The notes below the pieces were generated by a model. The model saw nothing but the letters and a program-made list of their open reading frames with translations. It ran no database searches and was not told the DNA's origin. From the NCBI RefSeq assembly GCF_902459705.1, contig NZ_CABPRU010000019.1, positions 1 through 42,064 on the forward strand: a stretch of 42,064 bases of DNA. The letters are read 5' to 3'. Origin of the DNA: Pandoraea terrigena (GTDB lineage Bacteria; Pseudomonadota; Gammaproteobacteria; Burkholderiales; Burkholderiaceae). How positions within the stretch are numbered: the first letter of the stretch is position 1; the number at the start of each line of letters is the position of its first letter. Below are positions 7,465 to 15,242 of this stretch, piece by piece. The position numbers and the translations under genes are program-made.

Positions 7465-8807
7465 GGGGGTGTCAGAATTTCCGTGTTCAAGGCGAGTTGA
7501 GAATTACACGGACGGTCGAACGAATCGATCCGCGTAAAGGATAGCGAATTGGTTCATTGCTGTCTTCCAGTCCTTGGCCGCTCGCCCCCAATCGGCCGTA
7601 ATGTTGCGCAGCGCCAGCCAGATAAGTTTGGTTGCGGCATCATCGCTCGGGAAGTGCCCGCGGGTCTTGATGATCTTGCGTAGTTGCGAGTTGATGTTCT
7701 CGATGGCGTTGGTTGTATAGATCACCTTGCGCACTTCCGGTGGAAACGCAAAGAACGGAATCACGCGATCCCAGGCATTACGCCAGGCTGCACTGACCGG
7801 CGGAAATTTCTGGCCCCATGGTCCAGCGGCGAAGCTATCGAGTTCGGCCTGTGCGGCTTCGGCGCTCGGTGCGGTGTAGATCGGCCGGATCGCGGCAGCG
7901 AGCGATTTGCGGTCTTTCCAGCTCGCATAATCGAGGCTATTGCGGATCAGGTGAACGATGCAGGTTTGCAGCGTTGTTGCCGGAAATACGGCAGCCAGCG
8001 CCTCGGGCATGCCCTTGAGGCCATCGGTCACCGCAATCAGAATGTCGTTCACGCCGCGCGTTTTCAGATCGTTAAACACCTTCATCCAGAACTTGGCGCC
8101 TTCGGTGTTTTCGATCCACAGGCCCAGGATGTCGCGCGTACCGTCGGGCAGGATGCCCAGCGCCAGATATACCGCCTTGTTGCGTACGACGGCATCCTCG
8201 CGAATCTTCACACGCAGCGCGTCGAAGAACACGACCGGATACATCGGTTCGAGCGGCCGGGACTGCCAGGCGGTGACTTCACTCATCACCTCGTCGGTGA
8301 CCGAGCTGATGAACTCGGGCGAGACTTCCGTGCCGTACTGTTCCTGTACGAAGCCCTGAATTTCACGAACGGTCATGCCACGGGCATACATGGCGATGAT
8401 CTTGTCATCAAAGCCCGTGAAGCGTCGTCCGTGTTTGGGGATCAACAGCGGCTCGAAGCTGCCGTCGCGGTCGCGCGGCACCTCGATGCGGATCGGGCCG
8501 TCCTCTGTCAGGACCGTCTTGGCACCACGGCCGTTGCGCTGGTTCGTCACGCTGGCCGGTTTGGCCGTGCCCGACGGGTAGCCGAGATGGTGATTCATCT
8601 CGCCGCCCAGCGCACGCTCGATCAACGCTTTCTTGAAGGCCAGCGATGCGGCATTGATGGCGTCGGCCGTCATCGGGCCGTGGCCGAACTGCTCAAGCAG
8701 CTCGGCCGGGATCGTCGGCAGCTCTGCCGGTGGGGTTTTCGGTTTGCGAGGCATCGTCACTCCTTGGCGACATGTTATGCCTCAAACACGAAATTAATGA
8801 CAGCCCC
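7465..8807 (-). mobile_element. IS256-family insertion sequence with 8-bp target duplication CAAGCTTG
   Basis: A 1343-bp element containing one DDE transposase. Its ends are imperfect inverted repeats starting GGGGGTGTCAGAATTTCC (left) and GGGGCTGTCATTAATTTC (right, reversed). It is flanked by CAAGCTTG at 7457-7464 and 8808-8815, the 8-bp duplication size usual for IS256 elements. Because that octamer is a palindrome, the repeat is symmetrical and could be misread as part of the IR. Removing the IS and one octamer restores the 3' end of a HIRAN-domain reading frame, which confirms the boundaries. Confidence 0.88.
7504..8754 (-). CDS. IS256-family transposase
   Basis: 416 aa from ATG 8754, chosen because AAGGAG lies about 7 bp upstream; the GTG at 8760 abuts that site. 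Features of IS256/MULE-type transposases are visible: the first Asp in VVFFDALRVKIRED, the second in IAVTDGLKGMPEAL, a C-rich TLQTCIVHLIRNS motif, and the catalytic Glu in YTTNAIENINSQLRK. The length is normal and the frame intact, so it is probably active. It catalyses cut- or copy-type movement of the surrounding 1.34-kb element. Confidence 0.93.
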   Translation of the reverse strand: MPRKPKTPPAELPTIPAELLEQFGHGPMTADAINAASLAFKKALIERALGGEMNHHLGYPSGTAKPASVTNQRNGRGAKTVLTEDGPIRIEVPRDRDGSFEPLLIPKHGRRFTGFDDKIIAMYARGMTVREIQGFVQEQYGTEVSPEFISSVTDEVMSEVTAWQSRPLEPMYPVVFFDALRVKIREDAVVRNKAVYLALGILPDGTRDILGLWIENTEGAKFWMKVFNDLKTRGVNDILIAVTDGLKGMPEALAAVFPATTLQTCIVHLIRNSLDYASWKDRKSLAAAIRPIYTAPSAEAAQAELDSFAAGPWGQKFPPVSAAWRNAWDRVIPFFAFPPEVRKVIYTTNAIENINSQLRKIIKTRGHFPSDDAATKLIWLALRNITADWGRAAKDWKTAMNQFAILYADRFVRPSV

Positions 8808-9088
8808 CAAGCTTGACACCGAAGTGCCCCGCATCCGCAGGTGAACGGTGCCACCCGCCGACTATCATTGCATCACACTTACAGACGATCTGCGCATGGC
8901 CCAATTGTTTTAATTGCTTTCGATAAAGGCGCGCATTCTGTCGCGACAGATACCCTACTCTCTGTCCTTCAATAGTCACTCGAACGGCTCGATTGTCATG
9001 CGGATTGGAATCCTCCAAGTAAAGGATGGCCTCTGTCACATACTCGGCGCCGTCCTCTGAGCGACCGCCACTGATGGCACCGCATGCA

Positions 9089-9223
9089 CTCCTCCACAAT
9101 GGCCCTGGTGGTGTGCCAGTCATCTGAGGCCGCATTCCAGCGAATTATCTCGTCGGGTGTGGTGTACGCCTCCCACACCCGTTCAATCGGGGCTCGTACG
9201 TTCGTCTCGACGGTGAGTTGCAT
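9089..9223 (-). pseudogene. AHSA1/SRPBCC-family protein, N-terminal fragment
   Basis: ATG at 9223 has a GGAGAG ribosome site. The frame begins MQLTVETNVRAPIERVW and continues with AYTTPDEIIRWNAASDDWHTT, typical of the first 40 residues of AHSA1/START-like proteins. After about residue 45 the similarity ends and the sequence passes, out of frame, into the HIRAN remnant. This is a deletion junction that removed most of this gene and the start of its neighbour. Confidence 0.7.
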
Positions 9224-9394
9224 AGCGGCTCTCTCCAGTTTGGTGGCAGCGGGTTGTTCACTGCCATTTGCGGGGGTGAACAGCAGATATTATCGTGCAA
9301 AGGCCTATTGTGACGTAGGCAGAAAGCGACACGGGCGGCGCTTGCCAGGCGCTGCGGTAATGCCCCCGTTTTCCACAGTCGGCAGAAGTAGAAA

Positions 9395-10195
9395 CTAAGC
9401 GGCCATGGCCAGCCGCTGCTTCGGGGTAAAGCCGCCCAATGCCATATTTGGGCGCTCGTGATTGTAAGTCCACATCCAGTCGGCCGCTGCCTGCCGAACC
9501 TGCTCCAGGTCTTCCCACAGATATTGCGAGAGCCATTCGTATCGCGCGGTCCGATTGAACCGTTCGATGTACGCGTTCTGTTGCGGCTTGCCCGGCTCAA
9601 TGTATTCCAGCCGTATACCTAGCTTCTGCGTCCAAGTCACGATGGCTGTGCTCAGGTATTCTGGGCCGTTGTCACAACGAATTACCTTCGGCTTGCCACG
9701 CCATTCCATGTGCTGCTCCAGCGTGCGAATCACCCGCTCGGACGGCAGCGAGAAATCCACCTCAATGCCCAGCGCCTCGCGGTTGAAATCATCAATCACG
9801 TTCAGCGTCCGGATGCTGCGCCCGTCAACGAGCTGGTCATGCATGAAGTCCATTGACCACACTTCGTTGATGGCATGCGGCACCGACAGCGGCTGCGGCG
9901 TTTCGCGCACCAAGCGTTTCTTCGGCTTGATGCGCAGGTTCAGCTCCAGCTCCCGATAAATCCGGTAGATGCGCTTGTGGTTCCACCCGAATCCCTGCAC
10001 GTTACGCAAGTAGTAATAGCACAGCAGAAAGCCCCAGTTGCGATGACAGCCCGTGATACGCATCAGCCAGTCTGCAATCTCTTCGTTCTCCGTGTTCAAC
10101 TTCGCCTCGTATCGGTAGCACGACTCGCTGATGCCGAACACTGTGCACGCCACACGAATTGACACGCGGCGCTGTTGCACAACCTGCTTTGCCAT
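9395..10195 (-). CDS. IS3-family transposase OrfB (DDE integrase core)
   Basis: 266 aa from its internal ATG, normally made as an OrfAB fusion. The rve integrase core carries the DDE residues in [27 protein letters not shown] and [16 protein letters not shown], with the downstream basic residue of the DDEK signature. The C-terminus [17 protein letters not shown] is typical of the IS407/IS51-type subgroups. It is intact and probably functional. Confidence 0.92.
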   Translation of the reverse strand: MAKQVVQQRRVSIRVACTVFGISESCYRYEAKLNTENEEIADWLMRITGCHRNWGFLLCYYYLRNVQGFGWNHKRIYRIYRELELNLRIKPKKRLVRETPQPLSVPHAINEVWSMDFMHDQLVDGRSIRTLNVIDDFNREALGIEVDFSLPSERVIRTLEQHMEWRGKPKVIRCDNGPEYLSTAIVTWTQKLGIRLEYIEPGKPQQNAYIERFNRTARYEWLSQYLWEDLEQVRQAAADWMWTYNHERPNMALGGFTPKQRLAMAA

Positions 10196-10215
10196 CTCGC
10201 GCCGGCGAGATGGCT

Positions 10216-10482
10216 TCAGAACTTTTTTTGCAGCGCCTCCGAGGCAATCTCAGCCTTGAGCTTCTCCTCGATGTACATCTTGCGCAGCCGGGCATTCTCC
10301 GCCTCGAGCTCCTTCATGCGCGACATCATCGACGCGTCCATCCCGCCGTACTTCGAGCGCCATTTGTAGAACGTTGCCGAACTGATGCCCAGTTCCCGGC
10401 ATAGCTCCGGCACCGCAAGCCCAGCCTCCGCGCGCTTGAGCGCCTCCAATATCTGGCTATCTGTGAATCTCGACTTCTTCAT
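10216..10482 (-). CDS. IS3-family transposase OrfA
   Basis: 88 aa helix-turn-helix protein. [20 protein letters not shown] followed by [20 protein letters not shown] is the standard IS3 OrfA DNA-binding domain, followed by a leucine-rich coiled segment ([20 protein letters not shown]). The frame ends just after an A7 run, where ribosomes would shift to produce the OrfAB transposase. Confidence 0.92.
   Translation of the reverse strand: MKKSRFTDSQILEALKRAEAGLAVPELCRELGISSATFYKWRSKYGGMDASMMSRMKELEAENARLRKMYIEEKLKAEIASEALQKKF
10223..10229 (-). other. A7 programmed -1 frameshift site between orfA and orfB
   Basis: On the minus strand CTG CAA AAA AAG TTC TGA ends orfA. A -1 slip on the seven A residues gives [16 protein letters not shown], which joins orfB with the [12 protein letters not shown] linker usual in fused IS3 transposases. 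Confidence 0.75.
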
Positions 10483-10543
10483 CTGCAGAACTCCCTCTTA
10501 ACGAGAAAATTCTACTTCTCCCAGCGGTGGATTTCAGGGGGTA

Positions 10544-10639
10544 TTACCCCTCCCAGCCGTCGAGAATGCTAACTATGGCTTCTATATCCTGGTCTTCCAA
10601 GTTACGTGCTCGAACTTTCGGCCTATTTCTAGCCATCAT
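10544..10639 (-). pseudogene. 5' fragment of a small gene downstream of the recombinase, cut by the IS3 element
   Basis: A 31-codon frame (start ATG at 10639 or 10636) overlaps the recombinase stop by several bases. It reads RPKVRARNLEDQDIEAIVSI and ends with LDGWEG at the IS3 terminus. The translational coupling implies that it belonged to the same mobile-element operon as the upstream recombinase. The start resembles what I recall of GmtX-type accessory proteins of gamma-mobile-trio islands, but that is only a recollection. Confidence 0.5.
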
Positions 10640-11069
10640 TTTTCTCCATCGCGAGCATCAGGTTGCGCATGGTTTCAGTCGATATAATCGCACTAGGAGA
10701 GGGCTCCGGCCGGTGCGTTAAAGCGGCCCGAGCTACTTTGGCTTGCTCGATTCTTGACGGGACAGGAAGGTTTGACAGTTGGATGACCGCACCATGAGGA
10801 ATACTGGGGTCATCAAGAAGGGCACACAATTGAGCCAGCCTTTTTACCGTCAGCTCGTGATGGTCTACCCACCGACTAGCTCCAAAGTAACCGTCAGCAT
10901 GAGCCTGCTTGGCTGCCTCTAGATTCTCTCTAGCAGTCACCAGCTCATCCCGAATCCTGGCTGACCGAACCTCATCGCCTTTTACGCAGACCTGCTCAGA
11001 ACAATTGAGGCAGTCAGCATGTAGCTGGCAGGGAGCCATGGTGTAATCATGGATACACACACCGAATTC
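10629..11069 (-). pseudogene. C-terminal remnant of a large mobile-island recombinase-type protein
   Basis: The 147 residues upstream of stop 10629-10631 begin directly at the transposon end with EFGVCIHDYTMAPC, then QLHADCLNCSEQVCVKGD, a Cys-rich zinc-like motif. A helical tail follows, with GYFGASRWVDHHELTVKRL and LDDPSIPHGAVIQL. This C-terminal type occurs in island-encoded DNA-breaking-and-rejoining proteins (possibly GmtZ of gamma-mobile-trio islands; not certain). The N-terminal catalytic part was removed where the Tn3-type element ends at 11070. It is non-functional. Confidence 0.6.
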
Positions 11070-11235
11070 GAGGGTCGGCAGGGATTCATGTAAAAAACCG
11101 CAGAAACAGGCTTAAGTCCCTGTCACAGTTGGGTTTTTATCATTCCTCTGTGTCATTTTTTCTGCCCCTTCAACAGGGTCTTTCGCGGACGCATCAGGAC
11201 TGGGCACCGTAGCGCTGAAACGCTCCAGCATGCTG
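11070..11235. repeat. Left transposon end: 38-bp terminal IR plus duplicated subterminal 128 bp
   Basis: 11070-11107 is the perfect partner of the right inverted repeat. The following bases to 11235 are identical to 6501-6628 and encode the last 39 codons of both the KfrA-like protein here and the methyltransferase chimera there. The direct repeat could mediate deletion of the 4.6-kb segment between the copies. Confidence 0.92.
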
Positions 11236-12212
11236 ACCACGACCTGCTCTTGCGCCGTGACGGATGACTTGGCTGCGGTCAGCGCCAGTTCCAGCTGTTG
11301 CTTTGCCGTGAGCAGTTCGTTGGCCTTGGCCTCCAACTGTTCGTTCGAGGCGTTGAGTTGCTTGACGGCCGCCTCCTGCTCAACCAGGCGCCGACCCAAC
11401 TCCTCGGTGCGCCGTTGTGAAAACCCAAGTTCATCCTTGAGCGGCCGCAGGCTCCGCAGCTCTTCCTGGAGCTGGTGCAGATCGCCCTGGGCACGGGATA
11501 GATCACCCAACAAGCGCGCGTTTTCCTGAAGGGTGTGGACGGCTTGCTGCTGCTTGGTTGCCAAGGCTTCATTCACGGTGCGCAACTCAGCCTGCAGGTA
11601 CTGCACCTGCTGCTCATGCTTGCGCTGGTCCTGATCGCGCTGCTCTTTGGTGGACTGCCGGAAATGCTCCAGTGCCTGGCGGGCATGCTGGTGCTTTTCC
11701 TCCAGGGATTGCCGGTGGCGTTCTTCGGCCTCGATGCGCTCCTGCAGATCGACTACCTGTTGCGTGAGTTGTGTGCCTTCCAGGATCTTGCCGCGCAGTG
11801 ACTCGCTGGTTTTTGCATGGGCTGCTTTTTCATCGGCCAACGCCCGCTGGGTTTGTTCCAGTTGCTGGCGGGCGGACTGGGCCTCGGTATTTAGGGCCGC
11901 GGCGGCGTGCTGATACTGCGCCAGCTGCTCCGCGTGCCTGGCCTGCGCCGAAATGACCCGCTCTTCGGCTTCCTCGTTCACCCGGGTGGCCAACCGCCCC
12001 ACCAGATCCTGGATCGCCTCGCTGACAGCCACGCGGGTGCCGGTGGCTCCGCCTTCCTCTTCCTCGATCTCCTTCAGATAGCGGTGGATCGTGGTTTTGG
12101 AGCCGCTGCCCAGCTCTTCGCGCACCGCATCGATGGACGGATTCCGCCCGGTGGCCCGCAATTTATCGCGGGCGCGCAGCACTTCTGATTTGTAGATCCC
12201 GGCTCTGGCCAT
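11112..12212 (-). CDS. KfrA/TnpT-like DNA-binding coiled-coil protein of the transposon
   Basis: 366 aa. Residues 1 to ~115 resemble the KfrA N-terminal DNA-binding domain (VLRARDKLRATGRNPSIDAV, then ELGSGSKTTIHRYLKEIE). Residues ~110-330 are a long Glu/Gln/Lys/Arg-rich coiled coil with heptads. The last 39 residues are encoded in the transposon terminal region. In Tn4651-type transposons the comparable protein TnpT assists TnpS in cointegrate resolution. Here it lies 12 kb from the recombinase, separated by the phn cargo. A strong promoter flanked by a perfect 10-bp inverted repeat suggests autorepression. Confidence 0.75.
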   Translation of the reverse strand: MARAGIYKSEVLRARDKLRATGRNPSIDAVREELGSGSKTTIHRYLKEIEEEEGGATGTRVAVSEAIQDLVGRLATRVNEEAEERVISAQARHAEQLAQYQHAAAALNTEAQSARQQLEQTQRALADEKAAHAKTSESLRGKILEGTQLTQQVVDLQERIEAEERHRQSLEEKHQHARQALEHFRQSTKEQRDQDQRKHEQQVQYLQAELRTVNEALATKQQQAVHTLQENARLLGDLSRAQGDLHQLQEELRSLRPLKDELGFSQRRTEELGRRLVEQEAAVKQLNASNEQLEAKANELLTAKQQLELALTAAKSSVTAQEQVVVSMLERFSATVPSPDASAKDPVEGAEKMTQRNDKNPTVTGT

Positions 12213-12235
12213 GGCTCACCTCTCTATTTCGTACC

Positions 12236-12276
12236 ATAGTATGTATTATGATATTACATACTATTTATGAAGTCAA
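12236..12276 (-). promoter_or_regulatory. kfrA-like gene promoter with perfect 10-bp inverted-repeat operator
   Basis: Minus-strand -35 TTGACT (12271-12276) and -10 TATCAT (12248-12253) are exactly 17 bp apart. Perfect 10-bp arms ATAGTATGTA (12236-12245) and TACATACTAT (12255-12264) bracket the -10 box. This is a textbook arrangement for autorepression by the encoded protein. It could also be part of the transposon's resolution site, since KfrA/TnpT-type proteins bind such palindromes. Confidence 0.7.
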
Positions 12277-12488
12277 GAAATTGGGTTTTCTGCCATTTCT
12301 AACATTCGGTAATGGTGAATTATTCAATGTGATGCTGGTTTTCGCCCGTTTCCGCGATGGCGTGGGTACGGATGGCTGTGGATTCGAGTCGATGTGCAAT
12401 ACCTGCAATGCTTTGGTGAGATTCCCTCATCCAGGCCGCAACTTCACCTGAATCCGTGTGCTCGGCTCGACCGCAGCTTCATGTTCGA

Positions 12489-12513
12489 GCTACAACATTA
12501 ATGATGTTGTAGC
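12489..12513. promoter_or_regulatory. Perfect inverted repeat GCTACAACAT-5 bp-ATGTTGTAGC
   Basis: Ten-base arms at 12489-12498 and 12504-12513 are perfect complements with a 5-bp spacer (TAATG). It is not followed by a T run, so it is not a terminator. It could be a regulator-binding site or half of a recombination site for the tyrosine recombinase. Function is unknown. Confidence 0.5.
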
Positions 12514-12560
12514 GCTACGTCCTGGCATCTCGAAAAACCCCGGATAGTCGTAACGCCAGG

Positions 12561-12578
12561 GTGTCATGAAACGGACAT
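12561..12578 (+). promoter_or_regulatory. Candidate Pho box upstream of phnF
   Basis: GTGTCAT-GAAA-CGGACAT has the two 7-bp repeats and 4-bp A-rich spacer of a PhoB site (consensus CTGTCAT, 4 bp, CTGTCAY). The first half matches 6 of 7 and the second 5 of 7. It lies 47 bp before the phnF ATG. Phosphate-starvation control of phn operons by PhoB is well established. No consensus -10 is obvious just downstream. Confidence 0.45.
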
Positions 12579-12607
12579 GGGCACCTCGTAAGCTCACGCT
12601 CATCCGC

Positions 12608-12619
12608 TTATCTAGATAA
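12608..12619 (+). promoter_or_regulatory. Candidate PhnF operator TTATCTAGATAA
   Basis: A perfect 12-bp palindrome 6 bp before the phnF ATG. GntR/HutC-type regulators, to which PhnF belongs, bind short palindromes with a central T-A-rich or CTAG-like core near their own start. Its position implies autorepression of phnF and probably of the whole operon. Confidence 0.55.
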
Positions 12620-12625
12620 CTAAAC

Positions 12626-13354
12626 ATGAGCCTCTACGTTGTCAATCGTGATTCTGGTCTGGCCCTGTACGCACAGATCGCTCAACAACTGGAGCTGGTC
12701 GTACACAACCAATACGCATCCGGGGAATGCTTGCCGTCGGAGGGGGATCTGGCAGTGCAATTTGGTGTCAACCGCCATACCTTGCGCCGCGCAATAGACG
12801 AGCTGGTCGAGGCAGGCCTACTGGAACGCCGTCACGGCCTGGGCATCTTTGTGCTCGACACACAACTGGACTACCAGATTGGCAAAGGCACGCGTTTCAC
12901 CGAAAACCTGGCCGCACTTGGGTTCATGACCGAGAACCGCATCCTTCGCAAGCAGACCATTGGCGCCCTGCCTAGGGTGGCACAACGCCTGACCATTCAG
13001 GAAGGGGATGCAGTGCACTGGATTGAGACGTTACGCATGGTGGAGCAACGCCCCATGTGCTTGATATCGCACTTCGTGCCCGCCGAAAAATTCCCAGACC
13101 TCTTCGAGCGTTTCGAAAGCGGATCGCTGCATGCGCTGCTGGGTGCCACATATGGCTGCAAGTTACGCCGAACAGAAAGCCTAGTGACAGCGGTGCTCCC
13201 GCAAGGGGACGACGCCAAGACGCTGGGGATGCCGCAGAACCGACCGGTGCTGCGGGTCAAGAGTGTGAACGTGGACGACCGGGATGGTACCCCGGTCGAA
13301 TACGCCATTACCCGGTTCCGTGCAGACCGGATCCAACTGCGCATCAACCCCTGA
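12626..13354 (+). CDS. phnF: PhnF, GntR/HutC-family transcriptional regulator of phosphonate metabolism
   Basis: 242 aa. Residues 1-75 form a GntR winged helix (ALYAQIAQQLELVVHNQYAS, then GECLPSEGDLAVQFGVNRHT and LRRAIDELVEAGLLERRHGL). Residues ~95-240 are a UTRA effector-binding domain ending in EYAITRFRADRIQLRINP. The first-gene position in the operon matches phnF of other C-P lyase loci, where it is the local regulator. ATG 12626 has the candidate operator immediately upstream. PhnF probably senses a phosphonate or pathway intermediate and derepresses the operon (inference). Confidence 0.93.
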   Translation: MSLYVVNRDSGLALYAQIAQQLELVVHNQYASGECLPSEGDLAVQFGVNRHTLRRAIDELVEAGLLERRHGLGIFVLDTQLDYQIGKGTRFTENLAALGFMTENRILRKQTIGALPRVAQRLTIQEGDAVHWIETLRMVEQRPMCLISHFVPAEKFPDLFERFESGSLHALLGATYGCKLRRTESLVTAVLPQGDDAKTLGMPQNRPVLRVKSVNVDDRDGTPVEYAITRFRADRIQLRINP

Positions 13355-13404
13355 CGGTCTCGCAAACCTATCTCTTTGTCTTCCCACTCACATGAGCCTT
13401 TGTA

Positions 13405-14346
13405 ATGTATCTGAAACAATCCATCCGCCGTATGCTGTTGGCCACCGGCCTGGCTCTGATGGCCAGTCCGTTTGCTGCCGTGGCCGCACAAAACGACGGC
13501 ACGGCCGCCAAGCCGCTGCGCGTAATTTTGGTGCCCGCCGACGGCGGCACCGAAGACGGCACCAAGAAGGACTTCCAGCCCATTTTCTCGGCCATCGAAC
13601 AATCGACGGGCCTGAAGTTCGACATCAAGGTCGGTCAGAGCTACGGTTCGGTGGTGGAGGCCATGTGCAGCGGCGCGGCAGACATTGCCTGGTACGGCCC
13701 GCTGTCTTACCTTCAAGCCAAGAGCCGAGGCTGTTCCGAATTGCTGGCGCTGGCTGTCAGCAAGGGCCAGTCGGTGTACTACTCAGGTCTGTTCGCACGC
13801 ACCGACAGTGGTATCAACAGCGTCGCCGACCTCAAAGGCAAAAAAGTGGCCTTGGGCGACGTGAATTCCACCTCCAGCTTTGCCGTGCCAGTGGCCATGA
13901 TGATGGCCGGTGGCGTACTGCCTGCGCGTGATCTGGGCACCATCAACATGGCCGGCAGCCATGCCAATGTGCTGAAGGCCTTGGCCGAGGGGCTGGTCGA
14001 TGCCGGTGGTGCGTCGTTCGACTCCTTCGAAAAAGCCGTCAACGGCAAAGCGATCGACCCCTCCAAGGTCAAAGTGATCATCAAGAGTGCGGCCATTCCC
14101 TATCCGCCGCTGGCCATCCACCCCAAGGTAGATGGTGCCGTCAAGGCCAAGCTGCGCGAGGCGTTCAACAACGTCGACAAACTGCCCGGCATCACCAAAG
14201 ACCAGATCCGCGGCTACGGTGGTGGCAAGGTGGACGGCTACACCGCCAATGTCAGTGAAGAAGACATGGCCAATGCCGGCAAGCTGTTTGAGATGGTCAC
14301 CGACCCAGTCAAGCAGGACATCATGAAAAAGGCCAGCGCGCGCTAA
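13405..14346 (+). CDS. phnD: PhnD, periplasmic phosphonate-binding protein
   Basis: 313 aa with an N-terminal signal peptide: basic SIRR, a hydrophobic stretch, and a likely cleavage after AAVAA near residue 28. The mature part carries conserved PhnD patterns: LRVILVPADGG, GQSYGSVVEAMCSGAADIAW, YGPLSYLQA, and a DLKGKKVALGDVNSTSSF ligand-lobe motif. It captures phosphonates in the periplasm and delivers them to PhnCE. It is the second gene of the operon, 50 bp after phnF. Confidence 0.95.
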   Translation: MYLKQSIRRMLLATGLALMASPFAAVAAQNDGTAAKPLRVILVPADGGTEDGTKKDFQPIFSAIEQSTGLKFDIKVGQSYGSVVEAMCSGAADIAWYGPLSYLQAKSRGCSELLALAVSKGQSVYYSGLFARTDSGINSVADLKGKKVALGDVNSTSSFAVPVAMMMAGGVLPARDLGTINMAGSHANVLKALAEGLVDAGGASFDSFEKAVNGKAIDPSKVKVIIKSAAIPYPPLAIHPKVDGAVKAKLREAFNNVDKLPGITKDQIRGYGGGKVDGYTANVSEEDMANAGKLFEMVTDPVKQDIMKKASAR

Positions 14347-14433
14347 GCAGCGCCGCGCTACTCAAGCACCCCGTGCACGACAGTCAGGCCCAGGTCACTG
14401 GGTCGGGCTGCTGCATGAAAGAAAGGAAGCGAC

Positions 14434-15231
14434 ATGATCCGCTTTGAATCTCTCCAAAAAATCTGGCCCGATGGCACCCGGGCGATCAGCGAGGTGTCGC
14501 TGGAGATCCCGCAGGGCCAGTTCTGCGTGATCCTCGGCCCTTCGGGTGCGGGCAAATCCACGCTGTTGCGCGCGGTCAACGGACTCATGCGGCCGACCTC
14601 GGGCCGGGTGCTGATCGACGGCATCGAATTCAACACTGCCACGCAGCGCGCGTTGCGCCAGCGCGTGGCCATGATCCACCAGCACTTCAACCTGACCAAC
14701 CGCATGAGCGTTGCGGCCAATGTGCTGTCCGGCCTGTTGCCCACGGTCTCCACCTTGCGTGCCCTGTCCGGCTGGTTCAAGCCTGAGCAGCGCCAGAAAG
14801 CCTGCCAGTTGCTCAACCGCGTCGGCTTGTCACCCACACACCTCCAGCGCCGTGCGGGCGACTTGTCGGGCGGTCAGCAGCAGCGGGTGGGCATTGCCCG
14901 CGCTTTCATGATGGACCCCGAAGTGGTGCTGGCCGACGAACCGGTGGCTAGCCTGGACCCCAAGATCTCGCGTGACATCCTGAGCCTGATTCGCGACGCT
15001 GCGCGCGAGCGCAACGCAACCGTGTTGTGCAGCCTGCACCAGGTCGATCTGGCCCGTGAGTTTGGCGACCGCATCGTGGGCATGCGCGACGGACGTGTCG
15101 TTTTCGACGGCACGCCAGCGGAATTCACCGACGAGCGCGTGCATGCGCTTTACCAGGGTGCCCGCTGGGAAGATGCACCAGCGGCCGAGAGCGACGCGCA
15201 GCACTCGGTGGCCGGTCTGGCTGTGGCATGA
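14434..15231 (+). CDS. phnC: PhnC, phosphonate ABC transporter ATP-binding protein
   Basis: 265 aa ABC ATPase. Walker A GPSGAGKST starts at residue 35, Q-loop around MIHQHFNLTNRMSVAANVL, signature LSGGQQQRVGIARA and Walker B VVLADEPVASLDP. The NRMSVAANVLSG block is typical of PhnC. It powers phosphonate uptake with PhnD and PhnE. AAAGGAAG precedes the ATG. Its stop codon overlaps an ATGA; phnE starts just after. Confidence 0.95.
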   Translation: MIRFESLQKIWPDGTRAISEVSLEIPQGQFCVILGPSGAGKSTLLRAVNGLMRPTSGRVLIDGIEFNTATQRALRQRVAMIHQHFNLTNRMSVAANVLSGLLPTVSTLRALSGWFKPEQRQKACQLLNRVGLSPTHLQRRAGDLSGGQQQRVGIARAFMMDPEVVLADEPVASLDPKISRDILSLIRDAARERNATVLCSLHQVDLAREFGDRIVGMRDGRVVFDGTPAEFTDERVHALYQGARWEDAPAAESDAQHSVAGLAVA

Positions 15232-15242
15232 GGGGCGAAGCG

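Larger units (their letters stand above)
7440..9088 (-). pseudogene. HIRAN-domain protein remnant, 5'-truncated and split by the IS256 element
   Basis: Minus-strand frame from about 9070 reads ILYLEDSNPHDNRAVRV, IEGQRVGYLSRQNARLY and IVGGWHR, matching the second half of HIRAN domains (DNPyD.NAV, VGYLSR). It ends GHFGVKL at the IS junction. On the other side of the IS, 7440-7457 supplies D-L-P-V-V-stop, so the intact end would read GVKLDLPVV. The N-terminal half is missing because a deletion joins it to an AHSA1-like gene start near 9089. HIRAN domains occur in DNA-repair and helicase contexts; here it is non-functional. Confidence 0.7.
9356..10548 (-). mobile_element. IS3-family insertion sequence (orfA/orfB)
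   Basis: About 1193 bp with two overlapping frames of an IS3-type transposase. The ends are imperfect inverted repeats, GGTAATGCCCCCGTTTTCCA on the left and GGTAATACCCCCTGAAATCC on the right (reversed), with GAGAAGTAGAA-like extensions further in. No target duplication flanks the element, which suggests that it sits at a rearrangement or deletion junction. It separates the AHSA1-like fragment from a recombinase-module remnant. Confidence 0.85.
12277..12625. other. 349-bp control region between the divergent kfrA-like gene and the phn operon
   Basis: No convincing gene is present. The region holds the boundary between transposon core and phn cargo, which I cannot place exactly. It contains a 10-bp-arm palindrome (12489-12513), a candidate Pho box (12561-12578) and a candidate PhnF operator (12608-12619), each listed separately. 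Confidence 0.6.

Noticed and set aside
7684-8844. 386-codon frame opposite the IS256 transposase
   Set aside because: Shadow of the transposase gene with low-complexity His/Arg/Asp-rich content and no motif.
12248-12451. 67-codon plus-strand frame in the kfrA-phn gap
   Set aside because: Overlaps the kfrA-like promoter and operator, has no ribosome site and no protein-like pattern.
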